Below are positions 9,107 to 17,815 of a stretch of 64,000 nucleotides of DNA, in pieces. Every line of letters starts with the position of its first letter. Positions within the stretch are counted from its first letter, which is position 1. Source of the stretch: Clostridia bacterium. Its GTDB lineage: Bacteria; Bacillota_A; Clostridia; Oscillospirales; CAG-272. Position numbers and translations under genes: made by a program. The stretch spans positions 1 through 64,000 of the forward strand of contig JAFTUD010000001.1 in the NCBI GenBank assembly GCA_017466455.1. Reading direction: 5' to 3'. The notes under the pieces are model-generated. The model did no database searches, was not told the origin of the DNA, and saw only the letters and a program-made list of their open reading frames with translations.

Positions 9107-9292
9107 ATGGGACCCGTTGATATTATAGCAATAGTCGCTATTGCCCTCATAGTCGGTGGCGCGCTTGCCTACATAATCGTGGCTAAAAGGCGCGGACAAA
9201 AATGTATCGGCTGTCCCTACTCTAAGCAGTGTGGTGGCTGTTGCTCAGGCAAATGCGACTCAAATAAATCCGATAAATCAGAAAATAAATAA
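9107..9292 (+). CDS. FeoB-associated Cys-rich membrane protein
   Basis: 61 aa: one N-terminal membrane helix (residues about 4-25, IIAIVAIALIVGGALAYII), then KRRGQK and a Cys-cluster C-terminus with CIGCPYSKQCGGCCSGKC. This is the small partner protein commonly encoded directly after feoB in Clostridia and Bacteroidetes. Six Cys in under 20 residues suggest iron handling at the cytoplasmic face of FeoB, which is inference. It is 8 bp after feoB with AGGAG before its start. Confidence 0.88.
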   Translation: MGPVDIIAIVAIALIVGGALAYIIVAKRRGQKCIGCPYSKQCGGCCSGKCDSNKSDKSENK

Positions 9293-9296
9293 GTAA

Positions 9297-9347
9297 AAAG
9301 AGCAAGAGTAAAAGGAAACAAATCCTTCTATTCTTGCTCTTTTTTCT
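9297..9347 (+). terminator. feo operon terminator
   Basis: AGAGCAAGAG...CTTCTATTCTTGCTCT forms a long hairpin with a run of T from 9341. Confidence 0.88.
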
Positions 9348-9661
9348 TTTGCTGATGTGTCAGCGCCATACCGAAAATCCCGCAAGGGATTTATCTTGAT
9401 GATTGTTCTCCGTTGAGGATAATACACCAACGCATCTCCTTTGTATTTTAAATCGAAAGGTCAGCTCAAATCCCCCAAAAATCCCTTGTAAAAAATATCC
9501 AAAAAACCGCTTCGTTTTTTGTGAAAATTTAACAAAAATTCGGGGGGGGGTGAATTTTGTTTGTGCATATTGACAAAGCGTTTTTCGTGTGTTATACTGT
9601 GTATACGCTCATAACCAAAAGCGCGAGAGCGCGCCAAGCAGATAAGAGGAAAAGCACCGCG
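9348..9661. other. Gene-free gap with orphan promoter module
   Basis: The first 180 bp show no gene. From 9538 a G-run, TTTGTGCA, a promoter at 9570-9598, GCTCATA, a GAGAGC-type inverted repeat and AGAGG follow in the same order as at 20150-20270 before the LRR surface protein. Here no start codon with an open frame follows. Confidence 0.6.
9570..9598 (+). promoter_or_regulatory. Promoter reading into the 3' end of the histidine kinase gene
   Basis: TTGACA (9570-9575), 17-nt spacer, TATACT (9593-9598) on the plus strand. The next gene on this strand begins only at 12076, so a transcript would be antisense to the convergent two-component genes. Confidence 0.6.
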
Positions 9662-10963
9662 TCATTGCCTTGACTTAGGCAGGATTATTTGCACACCGAA
9701 CATTCCAAATTCCTCAAAGTAGTCAACCATTCCGTGGTAATCGCAAACTATCTTTGAAATGATTTTCGTGCCATATCCGTGCAGGTGTGGCTCGTTTTTG
9801 GTTGTTACAAGCTCCTTCCCCTGCGAAAGCACGGGCTTTGCCACTGTGTTCTTGCAAATTATGATTCTGTTTGAATTTTGGTTCATAAACAGTAGCTCAA
9901 GCCTCTTTGAGTCACTGCTCTTGACCTCATCAAGCGCGCTTACCGCATTGTCAAGAATGTTACCGATAAGGCACGCAAGGTCCGTATCCTTTATGTCGGA
10001 TAAATCCCCAACCGAGCCGGAAATCACTATTCTTGTGTCGGTAAGGCGGGAGAGCTTTGAGTTGATAAGATAATCAAGCACAAAGTTGTCGGTTTTGGCA
10101 ATCTTGTATCCGTAGCTCACCTCGGGCAGTAGCTTTTGAATATATTCCGCGCAGGCGTCGGGGTCTGTTTCCGCAAGCCCCAAAATCACGGTAAGGTGTT
10201 GCTTCATATCGTGTTGCATTTGCCTTGCCCCTGTCCACATAGCGGATGCCTCGTTATGGCGCGCCCGTTCAAGCTCTATTTTCTCTTGTAGCATTGAAAG
10301 CTCGTACTTGTCCCTTTGATACCTCTGAATATTGAATATAAGGAGATAAAGCGCGACATTTGCAAAGGTAAAGGCAAGCGTAATTATCATTGCTTGAATT
10401 TGAATGTCCCGTGCATCGGAGCGCGAGGCGAGATACATAGTAGAGCCAAGCCCAAGCACAGTCGCAATAGAAAACGAAAACGCAAGTATTCCGTGCCGTG
10501 GCTCAATGGAGCAGTCCGATTTGAAGCCCATAAGCACAAGCCTTAAAACAACGAAAAGACAAATCTTGTGAATGATAAGGTAAATGACTCTGAAAATTCC
10601 GCCTGTGCCCTGCATAAGCGCATCAAAATCCTTGATTATGTGCGAAATTATGAAGTATAAAAGCGTTGATAAAAGCACAAAAACTATTTCAAAAATGCAC
10701 GCGGAGAAAAGCGCCCTTACATAATTTTTGTTGCAAATAAGCAGTGCGTAGGTAATGTATAAGGCAAGGAAAATTGCCGTGCCAACGACATTAAACCCCT
10801 CAAGAAGAAGGTCGTTTATCACAGAAAAGGCGAAAATTACAGCCACAGCAGGCAGTGCAAGCCTGTTTTTGCTCACGGATAACGGCACGCCGTTAAATCG
10901 GCTTATAAAATACACGCAAATAAGCGCGTCAAAGAGCGAGATTGCAAGCTCAAAAAATATCAT
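9662..10963 (-). CDS. GHKL sensor histidine kinase (AgrC-like)
   Basis: 433 aa. Residues 1-225 are about six membrane helices, as in AgrC-type peptide sensors. A coiled segment with ELSMLQEKIELERARHNE leads to the phosphoacceptor His251 in MQHDMKQHL, then a GHKL ATPase domain with N-box NILDNAVSA and a Gly-rich HGYGTKIISKIV. It lies 1 nt behind the LytTR regulator, so the two are co-translated. The signal is unknown; AgrC relatives sense exported peptides, and two ABC exporter genes lie divergently upstream. No ribosome site stands out beyond the coupling. Confidence 0.88.
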   Translation of the reverse strand: MIFFELAISLFDALICVYFISRFNGVPLSVSKNRLALPAVAVIFAFSVINDLLLEGFNVVGTAIFLALYITYALLICNKNYVRALFSACIFEIVFVLLSTLLYFIISHIIKDFDALMQGTGGIFRVIYLIIHKICLFVVLRLVLMGFKSDCSIEPRHGILAFSFSIATVLGLGSTMYLASRSDARDIQIQAMIITLAFTFANVALYLLIFNIQRYQRDKYELSMLQEKIELERARHNEASAMWTGARQMQHDMKQHLTVILGLAETDPDACAEYIQKLLPEVSYGYKIAKTDNFVLDYLINSKLSRLTDTRIVISGSVGDLSDIKDTDLACLIGNILDNAVSALDEVKSSDSKRLELLFMNQNSNRIIICKNTVAKPVLSQGKELVTTKNEPHLHGYGTKIISKIVCDYHGMVDYFEEFGMFGVQIILPKSRQ

Positions 10964-10964
10964 A

Positions 10965-11690
10965 TCAGGCTCTCCTTCTTATAAATTTCATATATGCGCT
11001 TCTGAAATTTGCAAGTCGCTTTCTTGAAATTGAAAGCATTTTCCCGTTTTTCATAACGAGATACCCATCGGAGCTTATTTTCTCAATATGCTCCAAATTC
11101 ACAAGATAAGCGGAGTGAATTCTAAAGAAATCAAGACCCTGTGTGCGATTTTCAAGTAGCTTCATCGTTCCTCTTACACGGTATTCCTTGTCGTGCAGAG
11201 CCTTTATGTAAAAATAATTCTTTTGTCCCTCAAAGAACAAAATGTCCTTTACCCTGAGGGCAACATCACCCTCGGTCGTGCTGAAAAGAAGCAATTCATT
11301 GCTAAGGGTGTATTTTTCAATAACTCGCTTCAGCGTGACCTCAAGCTCCTTATCAAGATGCCCCTTGCGCAAGAACGAGAAGGGACAAAACTCAAACGAG
11401 GTGTAAACAAACTCCTCATACGCCGAAACAAAAATGATAGTTGTGTCGGGATAAACATCACGAAGGATTTTAGCAAGCTCAAAGCCACTCATGCTCGGCA
11501 TGTCAATGTCAAGAAATAAAATATCAAGCTCGTTTTCCTTTAGATATTCAAGCACCTCACAGGCGCACGAAAAGGCAGGAGCGAGGGAAATATCAAGCTC
11601 CTCGGGAGCGCAGTAGGCAATAAGTCGCCCGATGCGAGCCTTTAAAAGCTGAGCAAAGCTCAAATTGTCGTCACAAACCGCAATGGTCAT
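10965..11690 (-). CDS. LytTR-family response regulator
   Basis: 241 aa. An N-terminal receiver domain has the acidic pair CDD at residues 6-8, phosphoacceptor Asp61 in LFLDIDMP, and a Ser-Ala switch (FVSAYEE). A C-terminal LytTR DNA-binding domain carries DILFFEGQKNYF, FFRIHSAYLVNLEHI and SISRKR. These regulators bind paired direct repeats about two helical turns apart; such a pair lies at 11774-11807 in the shared upstream region. AGGGG about 9 nt before ATG 11690 supports the start. Likely targets are its own operon and the ABC genes at 12076. Confidence 0.9.
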   Translation of the reverse strand: MTIAVCDDNLSFAQLLKARIGRLIAYCAPEELDISLAPAFSCACEVLEYLKENELDILFLDIDMPSMSGFELAKILRDVYPDTTIIFVSAYEEFVYTSFEFCPFSFLRKGHLDKELEVTLKRVIEKYTLSNELLLFSTTEGDVALRVKDILFFEGQKNYFYIKALHDKEYRVRGTMKLLENRTQGLDFFRIHSAYLVNLEHIEKISSDGYLVMKNGKMLSISRKRLANFRSAYMKFIRRRA

Positions 11691-11773
11691 ATCAAAAACC
11701 CCTTTTCTATATTGATGTATCTATTTTAGCACAAAAGCATACCGTAAATCAATATTTGACACAAAATGTATCA

Positions 11774-11807
11774 ATTTAGGGATAAAAAGCACATTTTAGG
11801 GATAAAA
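11774..11807. promoter_or_regulatory. Candidate LytTR operator: tandem direct repeat
   Basis: TTTAGGGATAAAA occurs at 11775-11787 and again at 11795-11807, exactly 20 bp apart, in the intergenic region between the divergent LytTR regulator and the ABC transporter genes. LytTR proteins typically bind two such direct repeats. The downstream TATATA near 11846 lacks a good -35 box, which would fit an activated promoter. Confidence 0.55.
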
Positions 11808-12075
11808 TTCAAAAATTTCCCAACCGATTGAAAAGTCCCCATACTATATAAGAAAAGCAGAGAAATAGCGCAAAAAAACCGCGAAAGCAAATACTCCCTC
11901 GCATTTTATCCCACAAAAAAGCCGAAATATCCCAAAAACCGATTTTGGCAGAAAAAGGTGCTAAACTTTAGCTAAGAGATAAGCTTAACCCACTTGGCAG
12001 GCGCACGCCACTCTCACGAGGTAGACGCCCCAAGGCATACATATATTGACCCTATGAGAAAAACAGGAGAAACAA
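11808..12075 (+). promoter_or_regulatory. Long leader before the ABC transporter operon
   Basis: About 270 bp without a supported gene. A -10-like TATATA lies near 11846. Around 11991-12035, CTTGG...CCAAG flanks a GC-rich stretch that could fold. A frame starting at 11994 is only a shadow that runs into the transporter gene. No precursor-peptide gene was found. Confidence 0.4.
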
Positions 12076-13944
12076 ATGAAAAAAACGAAAAAGGAACGCA
12101 GTCCAAAGCCCAAAAAAGAGAAAAAGACCAAGCTTTCCGTCAAGGCGGTAATCAAGGACTCTGCCTACGCAATAAGGCTGATTGCAGGCACATCCCCCGC
12201 CCTGTTTGTGACAAGGCTTCTTTCTCAAATAATGTATACGGTGATTTCCTTTATTGTAGGAACATATTCACTAAGGTACATAATCAACTCCTTTGAGGAC
12301 GGCTTGACCTTTAAAACAGTCGCGCTTACTGCCCTTACGCTGGTGGCAGTGCCCTCACTACTCAGCCTTATAATTCAGCCTCTTACCGACTATGTTACAA
12401 ACATATCCTTTATTAAGGTTGAAAAGAAGGTGCTTTTAGGGCTGTTCAGAAAGAGCGCAAGCGTTGAGCTTGCATGCTATGAAAATCCCGAGTTTTACGA
12501 TAAATATGTAAAGGCATCAACCGATATTGTGTGGCGTATGTGGAATATAACATGGAATGTCACGAGCTTCTTCGCGGTAATAATCGGAATGTGCCTGTAC
12601 GGCTCGCTTTTGTTTACAATGGACCCTGTGTTCATAATCTTTGCGGTTTTGCCCCTTTTCGGTGCATTTCTTAAAAGAAAATGGAACGAGCTGTGGCATA
12701 AGCACTCAACCGAGGACAGAGAATGGCACAGGCGTGCGCAATACGCTCAAAGAATATTCTATTCAAGCGACTACGCCAAGGAAATGCGCCTGACAAACGC
12801 AAAGGAGCTTTTGCTCCAAAGATACGATAAGGCATCTGATGAAAGGGTGAATATCGTAAAGCGCTACGGACTTAAGGAAATGTTCCTTGAGGTAGCACAG
12901 CACGGAGTTCAAAGCATAATAACAAACCCGCTTGCCATCGCCTACGCAATCTTTCGCACGGTCGTGTCGGGTACGCTCGGAGTGGGCGACTGCGCAGTCG
13001 TAATCAACTCCGTATCCCAGCTCACATCAACCTTCACTCAAATAACGGACAGATATTATTCAATTCACGAAAATGCCCTGTTCTTTGAGGATTTCAAATC
13101 CTTTATGGAGTATGAGCCGAAAATGAAGGATAAGGAAAACGCCCTTGACCCGTCTCGCGGTACATTAAAGGCGACAAATCTTTCCTTTAAATATGACGGA
13201 AGCGAGGAGTATGTCCTCAAAAATGTAAATATCGAGGTCGGCAAGAACGAAAAAATCGCCCTTGTCGGTCATAACGGCGCAGGTAAAAGCACGCTGATAA
13301 AGCTTCTTTTAAGGCTCTATGACCCGAGCGAGGGTAGCATTACCCTTGACGGCGTTGATGCTAAGGATATAAGGCTTGATAAATACCGCGATATGTTCAG
13401 CGTAGTATTTCAGGATTTCAAGACCATTGCCCTGCCTGTGGCTGAAAATGTGCTTATGCGCCCAAGAGAGGACGGAGATGAGGAAAGAGTTGTCGATGCA
13501 CTCAAAAAAAGCGGTGCGTATGAGCGAGTAATGGAGCTTCCAAACGGCATAGAATCAATGCTTACCAAGGAGTTTGATGAAAACGGAGCCGTTTTGTCCG
13601 TCGGACAAAGCCAAAAAATCGCAATAGCCCACGCCTTCGTTAAGGATTCGCCGTTTATCATTCTTGACGAGCCGTCAAGCGCTCTTGACCCCGTAGCCGA
13701 AAGCGAAATGTATAATAACATGATGCGTGCAGGCGAGGGCAAGGGGATGATATTTATCTCTCACCGCCTCTCAAGCGCTGTCGGTGCGGATAGAATATAT
13801 ATGCTTGAAAAGGGCGAGGTTATAGAAAGCGGAACTCATGCACAGCTTATTGCCCTTGGAGGCAAATATGCCGATATGTTCAAAAAGCAGGCTCAAAACT
13901 ACTTGGATATAGAAAACGGGGAAGGAGGCGAGGCTAATGAGTAA
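12076..13944 (+). CDS. ABC exporter half-transporter 1 (TMD-NBD)
   Basis: 622 aa. A Lys-rich N-terminal tail (MKKTKKERSPKPKKEKKTK) precedes an exporter-type membrane domain (residues about 40-330) and an ATPase domain: Walker A GHNGAGKST at residue 398, Q-loop VFQDF, Walker B FIILDEPSSALDP with the catalytic Glu, and switch His in ISHRLSS. The signature reads LSVGQ in place of LSGGQ, a change at a conserved Gly. It overlaps the next gene by 8 bp, so a heterodimer is expected. The substrate is unknown; divergence from an AgrC-like pair suggests a peptide or antimicrobial. GGAG precedes ATG 12076. Confidence 0.9.
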   Translation: MKKTKKERSPKPKKEKKTKLSVKAVIKDSAYAIRLIAGTSPALFVTRLLSQIMYTVISFIVGTYSLRYIINSFEDGLTFKTVALTALTLVAVPSLLSLIIQPLTDYVTNISFIKVEKKVLLGLFRKSASVELACYENPEFYDKYVKASTDIVWRMWNITWNVTSFFAVIIGMCLYGSLLFTMDPVFIIFAVLPLFGAFLKRKWNELWHKHSTEDREWHRRAQYAQRIFYSSDYAKEMRLTNAKELLLQRYDKASDERVNIVKRYGLKEMFLEVAQHGVQSIITNPLAIAYAIFRTVVSGTLGVGDCAVVINSVSQLTSTFTQITDRYYSIHENALFFEDFKSFMEYEPKMKDKENALDPSRGTLKATNLSFKYDGSEEYVLKNVNIEVGKNEKIALVGHNGAGKSTLIKLLLRLYDPSEGSITLDGVDAKDIRLDKYRDMFSVVFQDFKTIALPVAENVLMRPREDGDEERVVDALKKSGAYERVMELPNGIESMLTKEFDENGAVLSVGQSQKIAIAHAFVKDSPFIILDEPSSALDPVAESEMYNNMMRAGEGKGMIFISHRLSSAVGADRIYMLEKGEVIESGTHAQLIALGGKYADMFKKQAQNYLDIENGEGGEANE

Positions 13945-15721
13945 TAAAAAGGATAAGGTAAAGCTCTCGCAGGCTCTTAAAAACAATGCCTTCATAATCA
14001 AAACCGCCTTCACCACCGCCCGCGGGCTTTGCATAATGAGAATTATAATGGGCGTAATCACGGGACTGAATCACGGTGTTACAATATATCTCACAAGCGA
14101 AATTCTGAACGCGCTTGACAGAGGCGACCCGTTTGATAAAATCCTGTGGCTGATTGTCATAATGGCAGGCTATATGCTCGCATACCAGCTCTTTTATTCG
14201 TGGCACTGGAAAATCTATAACCCGATGCACAAGCTTGATTTTATAAGGCGACTGCACAAGCGCTTCTTTGTCAAGGCGAGTGAAATTGACCTTGCCTGCT
14301 ACGATACTCCCGAGTTTTATAACGACTTTATCTACTCGATGCAAAACTGCGATAAGAGTATTGTAAATACGCTTGATATGCTGTCCGATATAATACGATG
14401 CCTTGTCGCGTCCGTGTCCGTCTTTGGCGTAATTCTTACCGTAAATCCGATAATAGCTGTCGTAATCCTCGGCTTCTCGGTAGCCACAATGCTCCTTGAT
14501 GTTATAAGCAATGCTATTTACTATAAATATCAGCTTATGGCAAACACCGTATGGCGCAAGGAGTGGTATATGCAAAGGTTCTTTTCCCTTGCCGAGTACG
14601 CAAAGGAAATTCGCCTTACCAAAATAGCCTTGAATATGGAAAAGGAATATGATGCCAATAAAAACGAGGAGCGAAAAATCCTCTTAAAGAGGCAAAAGAG
14701 CCTTCTTGCCGTGCAAATATCGTATTCTCTTATAAACCTGATTGAGGATTTGTTCATAATACTCTTTATGACCTACCACCTCTTTGAGGGAAATATCCTG
14801 ATAGGTGGCTTTGCGGTCGCTATTGCCTCGGCAAATAAAATGCGTAATATGCTAAGCGAAATCCAATGGAGGCTTGCCGAGATAAATAAGGACTCAATCT
14901 TTGCCGATAAGGTAAGAAAATTCCTCTCAACCGCCCCGAGCCTGATTTCGGGAACGCGCGAGCTTGACTCCTTTAAATCCGTTGAATTTAAAAATGTATG
15001 CTTCGCCTACGGCGACAAGAATGTGCTTGAGAATGTGAGCTTCAAGGTAGATGAGGGCGAAAGAATTGCCTTCGTCGGCTATAACGGAGCAGGAAAAACC
15101 ACCATCACAAAGCTGATGATGAGGCTTTACGATGTCACCTCGGGCGAAATCCTTGTAAACGGAATAAATATAAAGGAATACTCTCTTGATAGCCTGAGGG
15201 GTAAAATCGGCGCAGTATTTCAGGACTATAAGGTCTTTGCCGCAAGCGTTGCCGAAAATGTTCTTGTAGATATCTATACCCCCGACAGGGAGCAAACGGT
15301 AATAAACGCGCTTAATGATAGCACCTTCGGTGAAAAGCTTGATACATTGCCAAGCGGAATTAATACCGAGCTTACCCGTGAGTTTTACAAGGACGGTACG
15401 GAGCTTAGTGGCGGAGAGAACCAAAAAATAGCCATCGCCCGTGTCTTTGCAAGAAAGAACGAGTTCATAATAATGGATGAGCCGTCAAGCGCCCTTGACC
15501 CGATAGCCGAATATAATCTTAATGTCGGAATTGACAAAAACGCCAAGGGAAAGACAGTCGTGTTCATCACACACCGCCTGTCAACCACAAGGCATGTTGA
15601 CAGAATTTATATGCTTGAAAACGGCAAAATTATAGAAAGCGGAAGCCACGATAGCCTGATAAGCTCGGGTGGCAAGTATGCCGATATGTTTGAATTGCAG
15701 GCGAAAAAATACCGCGCGTAA
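13937..15721 (+). CDS. ABC exporter half-transporter 2 (TMD-NBD)
   Basis: 594 aa with the same architecture as the preceding gene: membrane domain to about residue 320, Walker A GYNGAGKTT at 381, signature LSGGENQKIAIA, Walker B FIIMDEPSSALDP, switch His in ITHRLST. Its signature is canonical while its partner's is not, so the two composite ATP sites of the heterodimer should differ. The two proteins share the motif ACYDTPEFYND/ACYENPEFYDK in the first intracellular loop, so the genes arose by duplication. The 8-bp overlap with the upstream gene implies coupled synthesis. A terminator follows. Confidence 0.92.
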   Translation: MSNKKDKVKLSQALKNNAFIIKTAFTTARGLCIMRIIMGVITGLNHGVTIYLTSEILNALDRGDPFDKILWLIVIMAGYMLAYQLFYSWHWKIYNPMHKLDFIRRLHKRFFVKASEIDLACYDTPEFYNDFIYSMQNCDKSIVNTLDMLSDIIRCLVASVSVFGVILTVNPIIAVVILGFSVATMLLDVISNAIYYKYQLMANTVWRKEWYMQRFFSLAEYAKEIRLTKIALNMEKEYDANKNEERKILLKRQKSLLAVQISYSLINLIEDLFIILFMTYHLFEGNILIGGFAVAIASANKMRNMLSEIQWRLAEINKDSIFADKVRKFLSTAPSLISGTRELDSFKSVEFKNVCFAYGDKNVLENVSFKVDEGERIAFVGYNGAGKTTITKLMMRLYDVTSGEILVNGINIKEYSLDSLRGKIGAVFQDYKVFAASVAENVLVDIYTPDREQTVINALNDSTFGEKLDTLPSGINTELTREFYKDGTELSGGENQKIAIARVFARKNEFIIMDEPSSALDPIAEYNLNVGIDKNAKGKTVVFITHRLSTTRHVDRIYMLENGKIIESGSHDSLISSGGKYADMFELQAKKYRA

Positions 15722-15791
15722 TGCTCCTGATGCTTTTCCAATTTGCATGCTGATACAAATAGCGCGCCTTACCTGCAATAAGGACAAAAAC

Positions 15792-15825
15792 AAAAACGGG
15801 AGAATGAAAATTCTCTCGTTTTTTA
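15792..15825. terminator. Terminator after the ABC pair
   Basis: AAAACGGGAGAAT...ATTCTCTCGTTTTTT hairpin. It also has A-rich flanking on the other strand and may serve the convergent membrane-protein gene. Confidence 0.85.
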
Positions 15826-15835
15826 GTGCTGAAAA

Positions 15836-16795
15836 TTATTTGTCCTCGCCTTCGCTCTTGCTTGCTATCTCGCCCTTGGCGTCACTGCCCTCACCCTCAC
15901 TGCCGTCATCGTTGCTTGACTTTTTGTCAAACTTGCTTGAGTGTGGGCTTCTGCTTGAATTTTCGGCAACCGCACGCATTGTCAAAACGATTGCGAACAT
16001 CTTTGAAAGTGCGTAAATACCGAATACAACGCTAAGGATAAGCTCCGGCTGTGAGAATGCTCTGTAAGGCGACATCTTGCCGACAATCTTCGCAACGGAA
16101 ATTCCGAATGGGAAGCCGAAGGTAAGCGCGGAGCAGGTGAATGCTGAAATGAAGTACGCCTTGTGACCCGAGCCGAATATTTCAAACTTGCCCTCAAATA
16201 CGAGGAACATTGCGCATGACGCATATACAAAAAGCTGTGAAATCTTTGCAATATCCGTTGCGGTAAGTGAGCTGAAATATGTGGTAAGAATACCGAATAA
16301 GCACCAGAGAATACTGCAAACGGAAAGCGTAACCTTGATATATTCGGGCGGAACAATCTTAACACGCTTTATTCTGTTTGGCATAGCCTGAAATACAAAA
16401 TAAATACATGTCGGTATTGTAAGGAGCCATCTTATAACTCTGAAGATGAAATATGCCTGAAAATTCGCCTTTGTAATGCTTACAATGCACTCATAGATGA
16501 AGAACACAATCATCATAATTGCGCCAAGCGTTGATGCAAATCTCCAGAATCTGCTTGTTTTCTTAATGCGGGTGATATTGATGCTCTTAACCTTAAGCGT
16601 GAAGTAAACGCTGTATGCAACAGTTCCGATAATAGCGAAATAAAGAAGTCCTGTTACAATATGCGGAAACCTTAGCGTATATGTGGGCGCATCATACATA
16701 AATGAAAAGCAAATTCCACTCATGAGCGCTATTGCCAAAAGACAAATGACGGAAATCACAAGTGATTTTTTTAGAAAACGATATTTTTGTCTCAT
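15836..16795 (-). CDS. Multi-pass membrane protein of unknown function
   Basis: 319 aa with about eight hydrophobic helices, among them VISVICLLAIALMSGICF near the N-terminus and FVYASCAMFLVFEG in the middle. A charged, Ser-rich cytoplasmic tail ends in DDGSEGEGSDAKGEIASKSEGEDK. The frame opens at 16843 but GAGG 6 nt before ATG 16795 indicates that start. No transporter or enzyme motif was recognised. It stands alone under its own promoter (16832-16860), convergent with the ABC operon. Confidence 0.75.
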   Translation of the reverse strand: MRQKYRFLKKSLVISVICLLAIALMSGICFSFMYDAPTYTLRFPHIVTGLLYFAIIGTVAYSVYFTLKVKSINITRIKKTSRFWRFASTLGAIMMIVFFIYECIVSITKANFQAYFIFRVIRWLLTIPTCIYFVFQAMPNRIKRVKIVPPEYIKVTLSVCSILWCLFGILTTYFSSLTATDIAKISQLFVYASCAMFLVFEGKFEIFGSGHKAYFISAFTCSALTFGFPFGISVAKIVGKMSPYRAFSQPELILSVVFGIYALSKMFAIVLTMRAVAENSSRSPHSSKFDKKSSNDDGSEGEGSDAKGEIASKSEGEDK

Positions 16796-16831
16796 CTCTG
16801 CCTCTATAATATAATAATAAAATACTATAAT

Positions 16832-16860
16832 ATTGTAGCACACATTGTAGATAAAATCAA
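16832..16860 (-). promoter_or_regulatory. Promoter of the membrane-protein gene
   Basis: On the minus strand TTGATT (16860-16855), 17-nt spacer, TACAAT (16837-16832). Confidence 0.6.
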
Positions 16861-16993
16861 TACATAATCAAAAAATATTTGTAAATTCGTGTCAAAGCAA
16901 GGAATAATCCCGATTTGGTCATTGATTACGGCTTGATCTCGGTGATTTTCAGCTCTGTAATTTGCCAAAAATCACGCAGGGGAGAGAGCGTCG

Positions 16994-17398
16994 CTATTTT
17001 TTCTTGTAGTCGGGAAGCGCACTGCTCAAAAACCTGTCGCATTGCTTCCTTATTTCGTCGCCCGTGTTTCCACCGCCTATATGGAGCGCAACCTGTCCCC
17101 AGCTAAGCCCGTTTACAAATCTCAGAGAAATCGCAAGCCGTAAAAGCGCATCGTCAATCCCGTCAATAAAATCGAGGATTTTGTGATATAGCTCAAACGA
17201 CGCGCGCACCCTCTTGTCAATGCGCCTCTCAATGCGCTCAAGCTCATCGGCGTAGATGCTCTTTTTGATTCCACCAAGCCCAATTACGGACACATAGTCG
17301 CACTTATTGCGAATTGAAGCAAGAGTAACTCTGTCATGCTCTATCTCCTTATGCAGGGCGTGAAGCCGTTTCAGCTCGTCATATGTGATAAGGCTCAT
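16994..17398 (-). CDS. Phage-type sigma-70-like/ArpU-family regulator
   Basis: 134 aa. An N-terminal helical region (KRLHALHKEIEHDRVTLASI) with coiled-coil character is followed by a C-terminal helix-turn-helix segment (LRLAISLRFVNGLSWGQVALHI, then a short recognition helix). Length and plan resemble the ArpU/DUF1492-type late-gene regulators of Firmicutes phages. It overlaps the upstream Zn-finger gene by 4 bp (ATGA). No structural phage genes are nearby, so this looks like a prophage or mobile-element remnant. The assignment is by pattern only. Confidence 0.55.
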   Translation of the reverse strand: MSLITYDELKRLHALHKEIEHDRVTLASIRNKCDYVSVIGLGGIKKSIYADELERIERRIDKRVRASFELYHKILDFIDGIDDALLRLAISLRFVNGLSWGQVALHIGGGNTGDEIRKQCDRFLSSALPDYKKK

Positions 17399-17661
17399 AA
17401 GCGCCCGATCACCTGAATATCCCCAAGGTCAAATTCCTCAATAAGGTCAAAAATATTGTCACAGTTCACAAGAAAAAGCAGGTCGGAAAGGTCGAGCGAA
17501 TCCACGCAAGACTCACACAGGGTCTGCCCTGTTGGAAAGGTAACGATTTTTTCCATATCGCCGACAGCCGTTTCGCAAAAGTCACAATAGGTTGATGAAG
17601 GGGCGCATGCCTCGGGACAGCCCGAGATGTGCCCGAATAATGAATTGCAGATGTCACACAT
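17395..17661 (-). CDS. Small Cys-rich zinc-binding protein, phage-like
   Basis: 88 aa with three CxxC-type pairs: CDIC near the start, CDFC at about residue 26, and CESC at about residue 49, plus other Cys. It has no hydrophobic segment. The second half is acidic (LFLVNCDNIFDLIEEFDLGD). AGGAGG lies 8 nt before ATG 17661. It begins a two-gene minus-strand operon with the ArpU-like gene. A structured element lies 155-239 bp upstream. Function unknown; small paired-CxxC proteins of this sort are common in phage regulatory regions. Confidence 0.6.
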   Translation of the reverse strand: MCDICNSLFGHISGCPEACAPSSTYCDFCETAVGDMEKIVTFPTGQTLCESCVDSLDLSDLLFLVNCDNIFDLIEEFDLGDIQVIGRL

Positions 17662-17815
17662 CTTAAAAACCTCCTAAAAGCTGATTGATTATTAAAAACC
17701 CTTGATATGTGTGCGTTTTTCGGCAAATACGCCTTAAAACGGCACTCGGCAACACGCGTAAACACAGTACGCGGTCAAACGCCTCTATCAAGTCCCAAGC
17801 ATTAAAAATCGAATC

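Noticed and set aside
11994..12296. 100-codon frame overlapping the start of the first ABC gene, considered as an exported peptide
   Set aside because: It runs out of frame through the transporter N-terminus, lacks a leader-peptide pattern and has no ribosome site.
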